DNA of 64,000 bases, from positions 1 to 64,000 of the forward strand of contig NZ_JANKJG010000013.1 in NCBI RefSeq assembly GCF_024733015.1, given 5' to 3'. Numbering within the stretch: position 1 is the first letter of the stretch; each line of letters starts with the position of its first letter. Shown piece after piece: positions 44,423 through 54,771 of the stretch. A model generated the notes under the pieces. It did no database searches. It worked only from the letters and a program-made list of their open reading frames with translations, and was not told where the DNA came from. Made by a program: the position numbers and the translations under genes. Source of the DNA: Pseudosulfitobacter koreensis. GTDB taxonomy: Bacteria > Pseudomonadota > Alphaproteobacteria > Rhodobacterales > Rhodobacteraceae.

Positions 44423-45496
44423 TCAGGCGGCCTTTGTGATCTGTGCGTAGATGATGTGACGGTTCTGTCCGAAAAACAGCTCGGCCTGCGCCTCGGTGTC
44501 CGCCGTGGCGGCATCGACGATGTCACGCATTTGCGCCTGATCGCGGAAGATCAGGGACCAGTTCATGAAGGTTTCCATATAGCCGTCCGGGACCACCTCG
44601 GTGCTGAAGTTCCCGAACAGCAGCGTGCCGCCCGGATGGACCGAATCCAGCAGCCGGCGGGTCAAGGCGACCGCGATTTCGAATGGAAGATAGTCGTAAA
44701 CCCCCGCAGAATAGACCAGATCGAAGCTGCCAAGATCGTATTGCTGCATCATCAGCCCCTTGATGCTGCCTGACACGGGGGCGACGACGGTTCCGGCAAA
44801 CTCCTTGGCGACCACGGCCAGGTTCGCCTCGTCCTGGTCCAGCGCGACCCAGCGCGACAATTTCTGTTTGGCCAGTGCCGCCGAAAACTCGGCCTCGCGC
44901 AAATGACCGCTGGCGACGGTCAGGATCTCGGCACCGGGACGGCGTGTCGCGGCCTTGTCCACATAGCGTGCAAGGATTTCGCGCCGCTCCTGCACTGCGC
45001 AGGAACTTTCCGAGATGCTGGTGTGGGCATAGATATCGCGCCCCATCTTGCTGCTTGCGTCCACCTCGGCCTTGGCCGCCGGATGGCGGTACAAGAGGTC
45101 AAGTAACACACCGTCGCCGGAATATCCGCGCGGCTTCTCGAAAGACCGGCGGGTGAACGGATCAGCCATCAGCCTTTCGCGGATCGGGTGCGCCTGCGCC
45201 ATCGGGATCAGCGCTTTCCACACCTCGGGCGTGCATTCCGACCGCAGGTCGTGCAGTTGCAGCACCAGACATTCGACCACATGGCCCGCATCGCGTTCTC
45301 CGGTCAGGAAAAAATGCGAGGTGTCGAGGATGTGCGACAGATCCTCGGCCATCTCGCCAAAGGTGCCGGTGGGCGCGTCCGGCAAATTCGCCGAAGCGGC
45401 GGTCGGTGCCTGCCCTGCGGTCTTGTGGCGCTCCAGCGCATCCTTGGCTTGCGAGGCGGTTTCGAACACGGTCGCGTTCAGATCATGAGATTTCAT
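44423..45496 (-). CDS. Class I SAM methyltransferase, PhcB-like
   Basis: 357 residues. The C-terminal half is a Rossmann methyltransferase: motif I ILTVASGHLREAE (191-203), acidic motif VALDQDE (217-223), and the YSAGVYDYLP segment. A family-specific element EKPRGYSGDG lies at 120-129. This overall pattern resembles proteins annotated as 3-hydroxypalmitate methyl ester (PhcB-type) biosynthesis enzymes, which make fatty-acid methyl ester signals in Ralstonia; this assignment is from memory of motif style and is moderate at best. AAGGAG precedes the ATG. A direct-repeat element matching one upstream of the SARP-hydrolase gene lies about 70 bases upstream. Confidence 0.75.
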   Translation of the reverse strand: MKSHDLNATVFETASQAKDALERHKTAGQAPTAASANLPDAPTGTFGEMAEDLSHILDTSHFFLTGERDAGHVVECLVLQLHDLRSECTPEVWKALIPMAQAHPIRERLMADPFTRRSFEKPRGYSGDGVLLDLLYRHPAAKAEVDASSKMGRDIYAHTSISESSCAVQERREILARYVDKAATRRPGAEILTVASGHLREAEFSAALAKQKLSRWVALDQDEANLAVVAKEFAGTVVAPVSGSIKGLMMQQYDLGSFDLVYSAGVYDYLPFEIAVALTRRLLDSVHPGGTLLFGNFSTEVVPDGYMETFMNWSLIFRDQAQMRDIVDAATADTEAQAELFFGQNRHIIYAQITKAA

Positions 45497-45565
45497 GGCT
45501 ATTTCTCCTTAAACGTAGTAATTTCTTGATGTGTGATCGTCTAGGGCAGACACGTGTGCCCGAGC

Positions 45566-45583
45566 GTTGTGGCGATCGTTGTA
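45566..45583 (+). promoter_or_regulatory. Direct-repeat element upstream of the methyltransferase
   Basis: GTTGTGGCGATCGTTGTA contains GTTGT twice at a 12-base period; a third GTTGT begins 22 bases further on at 45600. It matches 16 of 18 bases of the element at 47313-47330. SARP regulators are known to bind direct repeats with a period near one helical turn, so this is a candidate binding site for the regulator encoded at 47393. Confidence 0.55.
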
Positions 45584-45649
45584 GTTTTGGCAAAGAACCG
45601 TTGTTTTGACGGGTTACCGATGTGTAGGCCCTTGGCGCGCCCGGCGGCC

Positions 45650-46525
45650 TCAGCGAAAGGTGCCCAGGTGTTCGATGGCATAGCCGCCCGGATAGGTTGG
45701 TCGCGAAACCTGTGTCAGACGCCGCGGCCTGCGGCGCAGCGGAAGCCGTCTGAGCAGACTTGCGCGCAACCGCAGCCCTGCAGGAACGGCACGGCGCAGC
45801 CATGCAGGCGGCCGCGCAAACCCCATGCTTTCGCTCAGGGGGGTGTCCAGAAGGGCGTGCACCACGGGTCGCCCAAGCGGCACAAGAAAGCGCGGCAGGT
45901 AAAACCCCAGCAGCAGATCAAGCGTGCTCTGCGCAATCCGACGGTTGGTTTCGGTGAACTGAAAATTCTCCGCTTCGTAATCGAGATTATAGCGGTAGGC
46001 GTCATCCAGGCTGTCAGGCAAACTTGCAATGCCCATGCGGCTCCCGAGATTTCGGTAATAAAGGAACCAGCCTTGGGTTTCATGCGGGGTCATCGGGCGG
46101 CGCCCAAAGCGGTCCAGCCAGCGGATCGGTTCGCAGATGAACGTGGTCAACACGTAAAGCATGTCCGCATTGGAAATCCGGTAGCGGGCGTGCATCGCGT
46201 TCATACGCGCCACGGACCGCTGCCCCCGGTCACTGTCCAGCCCGTGCTCGATGACCTCGGCCAGAATGATCTCGGTGTCGTCATAGCGCTTGCGCGGACG
46301 ACGCTCAAACTCGCCCGTCTTTGCCAGAAGGCCGGAAATCGACGGCACCGCATAGGTGCGAAACAGAGCAAATTCCAACGCGCGTTCGATATCCCACGAG
46401 AATTCATAGGCATAGAGAAGCCGCGCGATCTCTTCGAAATCGACCTCTGGATCGAGGGTGGCAATCCGGTCGGCAACGCGCTCGCGTCGTCCCGGCGTCC
46501 ACATGGGGGTGCCCGTCGCGGTCAT
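45650..46525 (-). CDS. MpaB-family oxygenase (DUF2236)
   Basis: 291 residues of the MpaB/latex-clearing-protein-like DUF2236 family, heme-containing in characterised members. The conserved block RMNAMHARYRISNADMLYVL (partly quoted) and FICEPIRWLDRFGRRPMTPHE are diagnostic; the His in MHARY and Arg residues are candidates for heme contact. MpaB in fungi cleaves a farnesyl side chain in mycophenolic acid synthesis, so oxidative action on an isoprenoid or fatty chain is plausible. The ATG overlaps the DUF1127 gene stop. The C-terminus is very Arg-rich (LRRRPRR). Confidence 0.8.
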   Translation of the reverse strand: MTATGTPMWTPGRRERVADRIATLDPEVDFEEIARLLYAYEFSWDIERALEFALFRTYAVPSISGLLAKTGEFERRPRKRYDDTEIILAEVIEHGLDSDRGQRSVARMNAMHARYRISNADMLYVLTTFICEPIRWLDRFGRRPMTPHETQGWFLYYRNLGSRMGIASLPDSLDDAYRYNLDYEAENFQFTETNRRIAQSTLDLLLGFYLPRFLVPLGRPVVHALLDTPLSESMGFARPPAWLRRAVPAGLRLRASLLRRLPLRRRPRRLTQVSRPTYPGGYAIEHLGTFR

Positions 46526-46782
46526 GCGCCCGCCCCCGCACGCGCAGGCCGCGACGCGGTCGCGCGCGGTCTGCGTGCCTTACGCCTGATATCGCTCCGC
46601 GACAGGCCGACATCCTCAAGCAGGTAATCCGGCAGGCTTTCCAGCCTTCGCAGGTCGCGCTGGTGGCGCAGATGGGTTGCAATTGCGGTGAACAGACGAC
46701 GTATCGGGCCTGCACGGCGCGGGGTCCAGCGCGGATTCAGTGGCAGCATCCCCCAAAGGGCTTGGAAAAAGTACTGTGTCAT
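46522..46782 (-). CDS. DUF1127-domain small protein
   Basis: 86 residues, strongly basic (pI high). The core RDLRRLESLPDYLLEDVGLS followed by RSDIRRKARR is the DUF1127 motif; small DUF1127 proteins bind RNA in Agrobacterium and Rhodobacter and affect phosphate and stress responses. Here it is longer than the usual 45-70 residues, with a hydrophobic N-terminus (MTQYFFQALWGMLPL) and an Ala/Arg tail. AAGGA lies 11 bases before ATG 46782. The frame is open further up through the STAS gene region, not supported. Coupled to the MpaB-like gene. Confidence 0.78.
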   Translation of the reverse strand: MTQYFFQALWGMLPLNPRWTPRRAGPIRRLFTAIATHLRHQRDLRRLESLPDYLLEDVGLSRSDIRRKARRPRATASRPARAGAGA

Positions 46783-46801
46783 CAGATTCAATATCCTTCG
46801 T

Positions 46802-47164
46802 TCAATGATGTTCAAAAACGGCGTGCGTGTAAAACGGGCCTGCAGTTGCGCCCTGCATCTGGTCAAATCGGAAAAGATGCGCATAGCCGAGACTGTCCAG
46901 CAGCGCCGCGACGGCAGGGCTGGCACCTGTCACGTGCAGGACGCCGCCGCGGAACCTGGCCAGTCTGGCTGCAACGACAAAACCACGCACCCCGGCGCGC
47001 GTCATGCGCGTGACACCGCACAGGTCCAGGGTCAGCGTCGTGCCTGACCTTTTGAGGCACAGGGCCACAACCTCATCCAGAAGCTGCCCGGCGCTGATGC
47101 TGTCCACCACGCCGGAAATGGCAACGTCACCGCTTGCCGGATCGCTCTTTACGAACAACTTCAC
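46802..47164 (-). CDS. STAS-domain protein lacking the phosphorylation serine
   Basis: 120 residues with the STAS (anti-sigma-factor antagonist) fold pattern: SGVVDSISAGQLLDEV, TLDLCGVTRM, then GVRGFVVAARLARFRGGVLH and AALLDSLGYAHLF. In SpoIIAA-like proteins a DSSG sequence carries the phosphorylated Ser; here residues 55-58 are TRAG, so all three of Asp-Ser-Ser are replaced. It may therefore be constitutive or act as a scaffold. First gene of the leftward cluster, 228 bases from the divergent SARP-hydrolase start. Confidence 0.78.
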   Translation of the reverse strand: MKLFVKSDPASGDVAISGVVDSISAGQLLDEVVALCLKRSGTTLTLDLCGVTRMTRAGVRGFVVAARLARFRGGVLHVTGASPAVAALLDSLGYAHLFRFDQMQGATAGPFYTHAVFEHH

Positions 47165-47312
47165 TTGCCGCTCTCCTTCTCTTTCAGCCTCGGTCGGTCA
47201 CGGCGACCGACGCGGGGCAATTCGGCGCTTTCCAGACACAGCTGGGCCACGCGAGAACGGGCCGCGCAACGCACGCCGCCCCTCTTGTTGACCCGGTGTT
47301 TTACATCCAAAG

Positions 47313-47330
47313 GTTGTTGCGAGCGTTGTA
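47313..47330 (+). promoter_or_regulatory. Direct-repeat element upstream of the SARP-hydrolase gene
   Basis: GTTGTTGCGAGCGTTGTA has two GTTGT half-sites with a 12-base period and differs from the element at 45566 at two positions only. It is 63 bases before the regulator ATG and 149 bases before the divergent STAS start, a position suited to control both. Confidence 0.55.
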
Positions 47331-47392
47331 ATGCGAGTGGTAACAGGCCCGAATTAGCGTTTTATTTCATGATTCTTTTGGGGGACCGTCTT

Positions 47393-48880
47393 ATGCATGT
47401 GTCTTTGCTTGGCGAATTTCGCGTCGAGAACGGCAGCGCGGAGCTGCCGCTGCCAGCCTCCCGCAAGGCGCGCGCGCTGCTTGCCTTTCTGTTCGCGACG
47501 GCCCGCCCGCATCGGCGCGAGCGTCTGTGCGAGATGTTCTGGGACCTGCCCGACGACCCCCGCGCCGCCCTGCGGTGGGCGCTGTCAAAGCTGCGGCAGG
47601 TCGTGGACGCGCCCGATCGGCCCCGCATCATCGCGGACCGCGAACGGGTCGCGGTGGATGCCACCGATGTTCAGATCGATCTGTGGCGCATACACGACCA
47701 CCTGCGGTCCCTGCGCAATGCGTCGATCCCCGAGCTTGAGCAGATGGCCCAGCAGCTTGACCAGGTGCCGCTTGACGGTCTGGACGGGGCAGGCAGCGAT
47801 GTGTTCGACGCATGGCTGCAAAGCGAACGCGAGGGGGCCGAGACCGCGCGCGTGGCGATCCTGCGCCAGCTGGCCACGCACCCTGACATCGGCACGGTCA
47901 ACGCAAGGCAATGGCAGCGCAGGTGGCGCGAAGCCGACCCCGAAGGCGCCGAGGCGCACGACCAGGCGACAAGTGCCGAGGGTCCTGCCGATGCGACACA
48001 GCTGCGGCCATGGACCCGCGAAACCGAAGCGTTGAAAACCCAGCGCATCGGATTTTGCGAGGTGCGCGACGGAACCAAGATCGCTTATGCGACTGTGGGA
48101 TCGGGCGCGCCCCTGCTGAAGGCCGCCAACTGGCTGACGCATCTTGAATTCGACTGGCAAAGCCCGATCTGGGGGCGCAGCTTTGCCGAGATCGCAACGG
48201 GGCGCAAGTTCATCAGATACGACGAGCGCGGCTGCGGCCTGTCGGACTGGGACGTGAAAGACCTGAGCTTCGACGCCTTTGTCGAAGACCTTGAGACGGT
48301 CGCGGACAGGTTGGGCCTTGACCGTTTTCCTCTGCTGGGCATCTCGCAGGGGGCGGCAGTCTCCATCGAATACGCCGTGCGCCACCCCGAGCGTGTCTCT
48401 GCCCTGATCCTTGTGGGCGGCTACGCGGCCGGCTGGCGTCACATGGTCGACCCCGAAGAACACGCAAGGCGCGAGGCCGTGATGGCGCTGACCGAAGTGG
48501 GCTGGGGCACCGACAATCCCGCCTATTGCCACATCTTTTCCAAGACATTCATGCCCGACGCCAGTGGCGAGACGCTGGACTGGTTCGACGAGCTTCAGCG
48601 CCAGACCACATCGCCGCGCAACGCCGCACGTTTTCAGGATGCGTTCGGCCATATCGACGTCAGACACCGTCTGGCAGAGGTGCGCGCGCCGACACTGGTG
48701 CTGCATTCGAAATTCGACCAGAGGATTCCCCTTGCCATGGGCCACGCCCTTGCATCCGGCATCCCCGGCGCGCAGTTCGTCCCGCTGGACAGCCGCAATC
48801 ACGTCCTTGTCGGCGACGAACCCGCCTGGCAGGTCTGCGCCGTCGCCGTGGACGCGTTTCTGGCCGAACTGGGCCTGTGA
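47393..48880 (+). CDS. SARP-like transcriptional regulator fused to an alpha/beta hydrolase
   Basis: 495 residues. Residues 1-100 fit a winged-helix OmpR/SARP DNA-binding domain (SRKARALLAFLFATA, RALRWALSKLRQ), 100-165 a short bacterial transcriptional activation-like helical segment, and about 215-495 a complete alpha/beta hydrolase. Its nucleophile elbow is GISQG with Ser318; Asp442 (SKFDQRIP) and His470 (SRNHVL) complete a triad. ATG 47393 follows GGGGGA at seven bases; ATG 47369 is an alternative. The hydrolase could sense or destroy a signal ester. Divergent from the STAS-DUF1127-MpaB-methyltransferase genes. Confidence 0.82.
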   Translation: MHVSLLGEFRVENGSAELPLPASRKARALLAFLFATARPHRRERLCEMFWDLPDDPRAALRWALSKLRQVVDAPDRPRIIADRERVAVDATDVQIDLWRIHDHLRSLRNASIPELEQMAQQLDQVPLDGLDGAGSDVFDAWLQSEREGAETARVAILRQLATHPDIGTVNARQWQRRWREADPEGAEAHDQATSAEGPADATQLRPWTRETEALKTQRIGFCEVRDGTKIAYATVGSGAPLLKAANWLTHLEFDWQSPIWGRSFAEIATGRKFIRYDERGCGLSDWDVKDLSFDAFVEDLETVADRLGLDRFPLLGISQGAAVSIEYAVRHPERVSALILVGGYAAGWRHMVDPEEHARREAVMALTEVGWGTDNPAYCHIFSKTFMPDASGETLDWFDELQRQTTSPRNAARFQDAFGHIDVRHRLAEVRAPTLVLHSKFDQRIPLAMGHALASGIPGAQFVPLDSRNHVLVGDEPAWQVCAVAVDAFLAELGL

Positions 48881-49043
48881 CCCCTGGCCACCGCTTAAGA
48901 CAAGTGGCCCCTCTGCAAATGCCGTAACGACCCGGCTCTTGTCATTTGAAGCAATCCGCGAAACTTTGCCCCGCAACAGCAGCGGCAAGATTCCCAAGGG
49001 GTCTTGCGCGTGCCCTGTTGGACCCGCCAAAGGAGAGCGACAC

Positions 49044-50606
49044 ATGACCGACACACCCCAGATGAACGGCGCCGAAAGCCTTGTGCATACCTTGATCGAC
49101 AGCGGGGTAGAGGTCTGTTTCACCAATCCCGGCACCTCCGAGATGCACTTTGTTGCAGCGCTCGATCATATTGCAGGCATGCGGTGCGTGCTGGCACTGC
49201 AAGAGGGTGTCGCGACGGGTGCAGCCGACGGCTATTGGCGGATGGCGCGCAAACCTGCGTCGACCTTGCTGCACCTTGGGCCGGGGCTGGCGAACGGATT
49301 GTCCAATCTGCACAACGCCAAGAAAGCCGGTTCCGGCGTGGTCAACATCATCGGCGAACACGCAGCAAGCCATATCGAGCTTGATGCGCCGCTGACGGCC
49401 GATATCGAAGGCATCGCACGGCCCATGTCGCATTGGGTGCGCACCTCACCCTCTGCCGAAACTGTCGGCAAGGACGCAGCCGAGGCGGTACAGGCTGCCC
49501 AGGTCGCACCGGGGCAGATCGTCTCGCTGATCCTGCCCAGCGACACGGCGTGGAACACCGGCGGTGTGGTCCATCCGCCGCTTCCCGTCCCCTCTGCGCA
49601 GCCGTTCGCCGAGGACATGCTGGACGCCGCGGCGCGTGCACTGTCCGGCCCTGACAGCCTGTTGTTACTGGGCGGCGGCGCGCTGACCGAAGCCAATTTG
49701 CAGATCGCCGGCCGGATTGCTGCAAAGACCGGATGCAAGCTGCTGTCCGAATGGTCAAACGCGCGGCTTGAACGCGGGGCTGGCCGGGTTTTCATCGGCA
49801 AGGTGCCATATCCCATCGACATGGCGCTGGAGACGCTGAAGCCATACAAGCGGATCGTCCTGATCGGCGCGCGGGCACCGATCGGGTTCTTTGCATATCC
49901 CGGCAAACCAGCGGTGCTGACCGACCCCGATGCCGACATCCTGACACTTGCTCCGGCAGGAACCAACATCGACGCAGCACTTTCGGCGCTGTGCGAAGCG
50001 TCAGGTGCGACGGATACGCCGCCCGCGCATGTGGCAGAGGCCGCCTTGCCCGACCGTCCCGAGGGGCCGATCACCCTGGACAGTCTTGCCGCGCAGATTG
50101 CCCGTGCGATCCCTGAAAACGGGATTGTCATGGACGAATCCGTGACGACCGGACGTGCATTTTTTCCCGTGACCAAGGGGGCAGCGCAGCACACATGGCT
50201 GAACAACACCGGCGGCTCCATCGGCTACTGTCTGCCCGCCGCCATCGGTGCGGCCATTGCCTGCCCCGATCGCAAGGTGCTGGCGCTGACGGGTGACGGC
50301 TCGGCCATGTACACGGTCCAGTCGCTCTGGACGATGGCCCGCGAAAAGCTTGATATCACGATCCTGGTGTTCGCCAACCACAGCTATCAGATCCTGCGGG
50401 GCGAACTGACCAATGTGGGCGTCGGCAACCCCGGACCGCGCGCGATTGATATGCTGTCGCTTGACCGCCCGGCGCTGGACTGGGTGCAAATGGCGCGTTC
50501 CATGGGGGTGGACGCACAAAGCGCCACCAGCTGCGAAGACTTGGAGGCAGCACTGCAGGACGGCCTTGCACACGACGGACCTTTCCTGATCGAAGTCGCG
50601 CTCTGA
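49044..50606 (+). CDS. Thiamine pyrophosphate enzyme, acetolactate synthase large-subunit-like
   Basis: 520 residues. Three TPP-enzyme domains: N-terminal PYR domain with cofactor Glu in LALQEGVATGAADGY, a central FAD/structural-type domain, and the C-terminal PP domain with GDGSAMYTVQSLW and NHSYQILRGE, i.e. the GDG...N metal/TPP motif. No regulatory small subunit is adjacent, and the sequence is about 40 residues shorter than biosynthetic IlvB, so a decarboxylase (benzoylformate- or sulfopyruvate-type) or an orphan acetolactate synthase is equally possible. AAAGGAGAG precedes ATG 49044. It follows the SARP-hydrolase gene in the same direction with a 163-base gap. Confidence 0.8.
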   Translation: MTDTPQMNGAESLVHTLIDSGVEVCFTNPGTSEMHFVAALDHIAGMRCVLALQEGVATGAADGYWRMARKPASTLLHLGPGLANGLSNLHNAKKAGSGVVNIIGEHAASHIELDAPLTADIEGIARPMSHWVRTSPSAETVGKDAAEAVQAAQVAPGQIVSLILPSDTAWNTGGVVHPPLPVPSAQPFAEDMLDAAARALSGPDSLLLLGGGALTEANLQIAGRIAAKTGCKLLSEWSNARLERGAGRVFIGKVPYPIDMALETLKPYKRIVLIGARAPIGFFAYPGKPAVLTDPDADILTLAPAGTNIDAALSALCEASGATDTPPAHVAEAALPDRPEGPITLDSLAAQIARAIPENGIVMDESVTTGRAFFPVTKGAAQHTWLNNTGGSIGYCLPAAIGAAIACPDRKVLALTGDGSAMYTVQSLWTMAREKLDITILVFANHSYQILRGELTNVGVGNPGPRAIDMLSLDRPALDWVQMARSMGVDAQSATSCEDLEAALQDGLAHDGPFLIEVAL

Positions 50607-50609
50607 CGG

Positions 50610-50649
50610 TTGCGCCGCTGCGGAGGCAGCCCTTGGCGTAGCGGCGCAA
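50610..50649. terminator. Bidirectional hairpin between TPP enzyme and nrdF
   Basis: TTGCGCCGCT (50610-50619) and AGCGGCGCAA (50640-50649) are perfect complements with a 20-base loop. It starts four bases after the TPP-enzyme stop and lies 28 bases past the nrdF stop, so it can end both transcripts. Confidence 0.65.
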
Positions 50650-50677
50650 GACCTGGAGGAGACGGGGCAGATGCCCC

Positions 50678-53788
<3,111 letters not shown>

Positions 53789-53807
<19 letters not shown>

Positions 53808-54205
53808 ACCATCCCCCAGAATGTGTTAAGCCCTGCGCGCACGCGGGCAATGTCGGTTTCGGAACCGGCCAGCTCGAAACGATAGAGCACCGGAATATTG
53901 CATTTGCGCGCGATCACATCGCCCGCACGCGCGAAGGTGGCACCGAAGTTTCGATTGCCGCCTGCGATCACGCCGCGGATCAGGCCGCGACGGACGGGAT
54001 CGTTCAGAAACCGGATCACCTGTTTCGGCACAGCACCGCGCCCCGTGCCATCGGCATAGGTCGGACAGACCAGCACGAAGGGCGCCAGCGGCATCGGCAG
54101 GGGGGCATCCATCGCCACGGCAATGCGCTGGGCTGGCCCGCCAAGGGCCTGCACGAAACGCGCGGTATTGCCCGACCGCGAAGAGAAATAGACCAGCCCC
54201 GCCAT
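53789..54205 (-). CDS. nrdI: NrdI flavodoxin-like activator
   Basis: 138 residues, flavodoxin fold with FMN loop [12 protein letters not shown] and the NrdI motif [18 protein letters not shown]. NrdI supplies the oxidant that assembles the manganese cofactor of NrdF. Located between nrdH and nrdE, as usual. Confidence 0.93.
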
Positions 54206-54221
54206 GATCTCGGGTCCGATC

Positions 54222-54443
54222 TCAGAACAGCCGACCGATCAGGTCGGGGCGAAACCCGGTCCAGTGATCCTCGCCCGCGATGACGACCGGGACCTGGCGG
54301 TAACCCAGATCGCTGACCCGCGAAAACGCTTCGTCGTCCTGGGTCAGGTCAATGACGTCAAAGGAGAGCCCACGCGCTTCGAGCGCGCGGGTGGTCGCGG
54401 TGCACTGCACGCAGGCGGGTTTGGAGTAAACGGTGATTGTCAT
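54222..54443 (-). CDS. nrdH: NrdH-redoxin
   Basis: 73-residue glutaredoxin-like, thioredoxin-reductase-dependent electron donor of NrdE. The redox site is CVQC (residues 11-14 of [12 protein letters not shown]), and [18 protein letters not shown] is the family's C-terminal motif. ATG 54443 has AGAGGG at seven bases; an in-frame ATG 30 bases upstream (54473) lacks support. It is the first gene of the operon, downstream of a cobalamin riboswitch. Confidence 0.93.
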   Translation of the reverse strand: MTITVYSKPACVQCTATTRALEARGLSFDVIDLTQDDEAFSRVSDLGYRQVPVVIAGEDHWTGFRPDLIGRLF

Positions 54444-54447
54444 GGCT

Positions 54448-54479
54448 CTGCCCTCTTTCATTATGTTCAGCAAGGGCAG
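54448..54479 (-). promoter_or_regulatory. Hairpin at the nrdH ribosome binding site
   Basis: On the minus strand CTGCCCT (54473-54479) and AGGGCAG (54448-54454) are perfect complements with an 18-base loop. The 3' arm contains the AGGG of the nrdH AGAGGG site. It is a natural candidate for the riboswitch expression platform, hiding the ribosome binding site when cobalamin is bound. Confidence 0.6.
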
Positions 54480-54551
54480 GACACACGGGCATTGGCGCAG
54501 CTAAGTCCAAGGCAATCGCGCACCACAAGGCCCTCCGCCTTTGGTCGTCGT

Positions 54552-54726
54552 ATCTTGCCTGGGCAGGTCTCCTGACTTGCGGATCATCGCTTGGCTGGCC
54601 TTCCCGGTTTCCCAGTGGTGATCCAGCGTCGCTCGCCGCTTACAGTTGCGGGGGCAGTGCCGGTTTTTCACCGGCTTCCCTCTTAGCTCGCGGTGTGAAT
54701 CGCGAGAACCAAAGCACCTGCATATT
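54552..54726 (-). ncRNA. Cobalamin riboswitch upstream of nrdHIEF
   Basis: Read on the minus strand, the element begins with GGTGCTTTGG (54709-54718). Then comes a GGGAA...ACCGGCACTGCCCCCGC core (about 54635-54680) and CAACTGTAAGCGG, and it ends with the B12 box AAGTCAGGAGACCTGCCC (54561-54578). These are the conserved elements of the AdoCbl riboswitch class. It lies 108 bases upstream of nrdH. In known cases B12 binding represses the downstream gene, so class Ib reductase would be made when B12 is scarce. The edges are approximate. Confidence 0.92.
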
Positions 54727-54751
54727 GGGCCTTGGGGTGGAGGGGTGTCAA
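54722..54751 (-). promoter_or_regulatory. Possible promoter at the riboswitch start
   Basis: Minus strand TTGACA (54746-54751) and CAATAT (54722-54727) are separated by 18 bases. The initiation point would fall at the very first conserved bases of the riboswitch, which is tight, so the true promoter may be a few bases different or lie in the end of the TRAP gene. Confidence 0.35.
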
Positions 54752-54771
54752 TATATAGATTTAGCGGGTTC

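Noticed and set aside
47585-49135. 516-codon open frame opposite the SARP-hydrolase gene
   Set aside because: It is antisense, without ribosome binding site or family pattern, and it spans the gap to the next gene.
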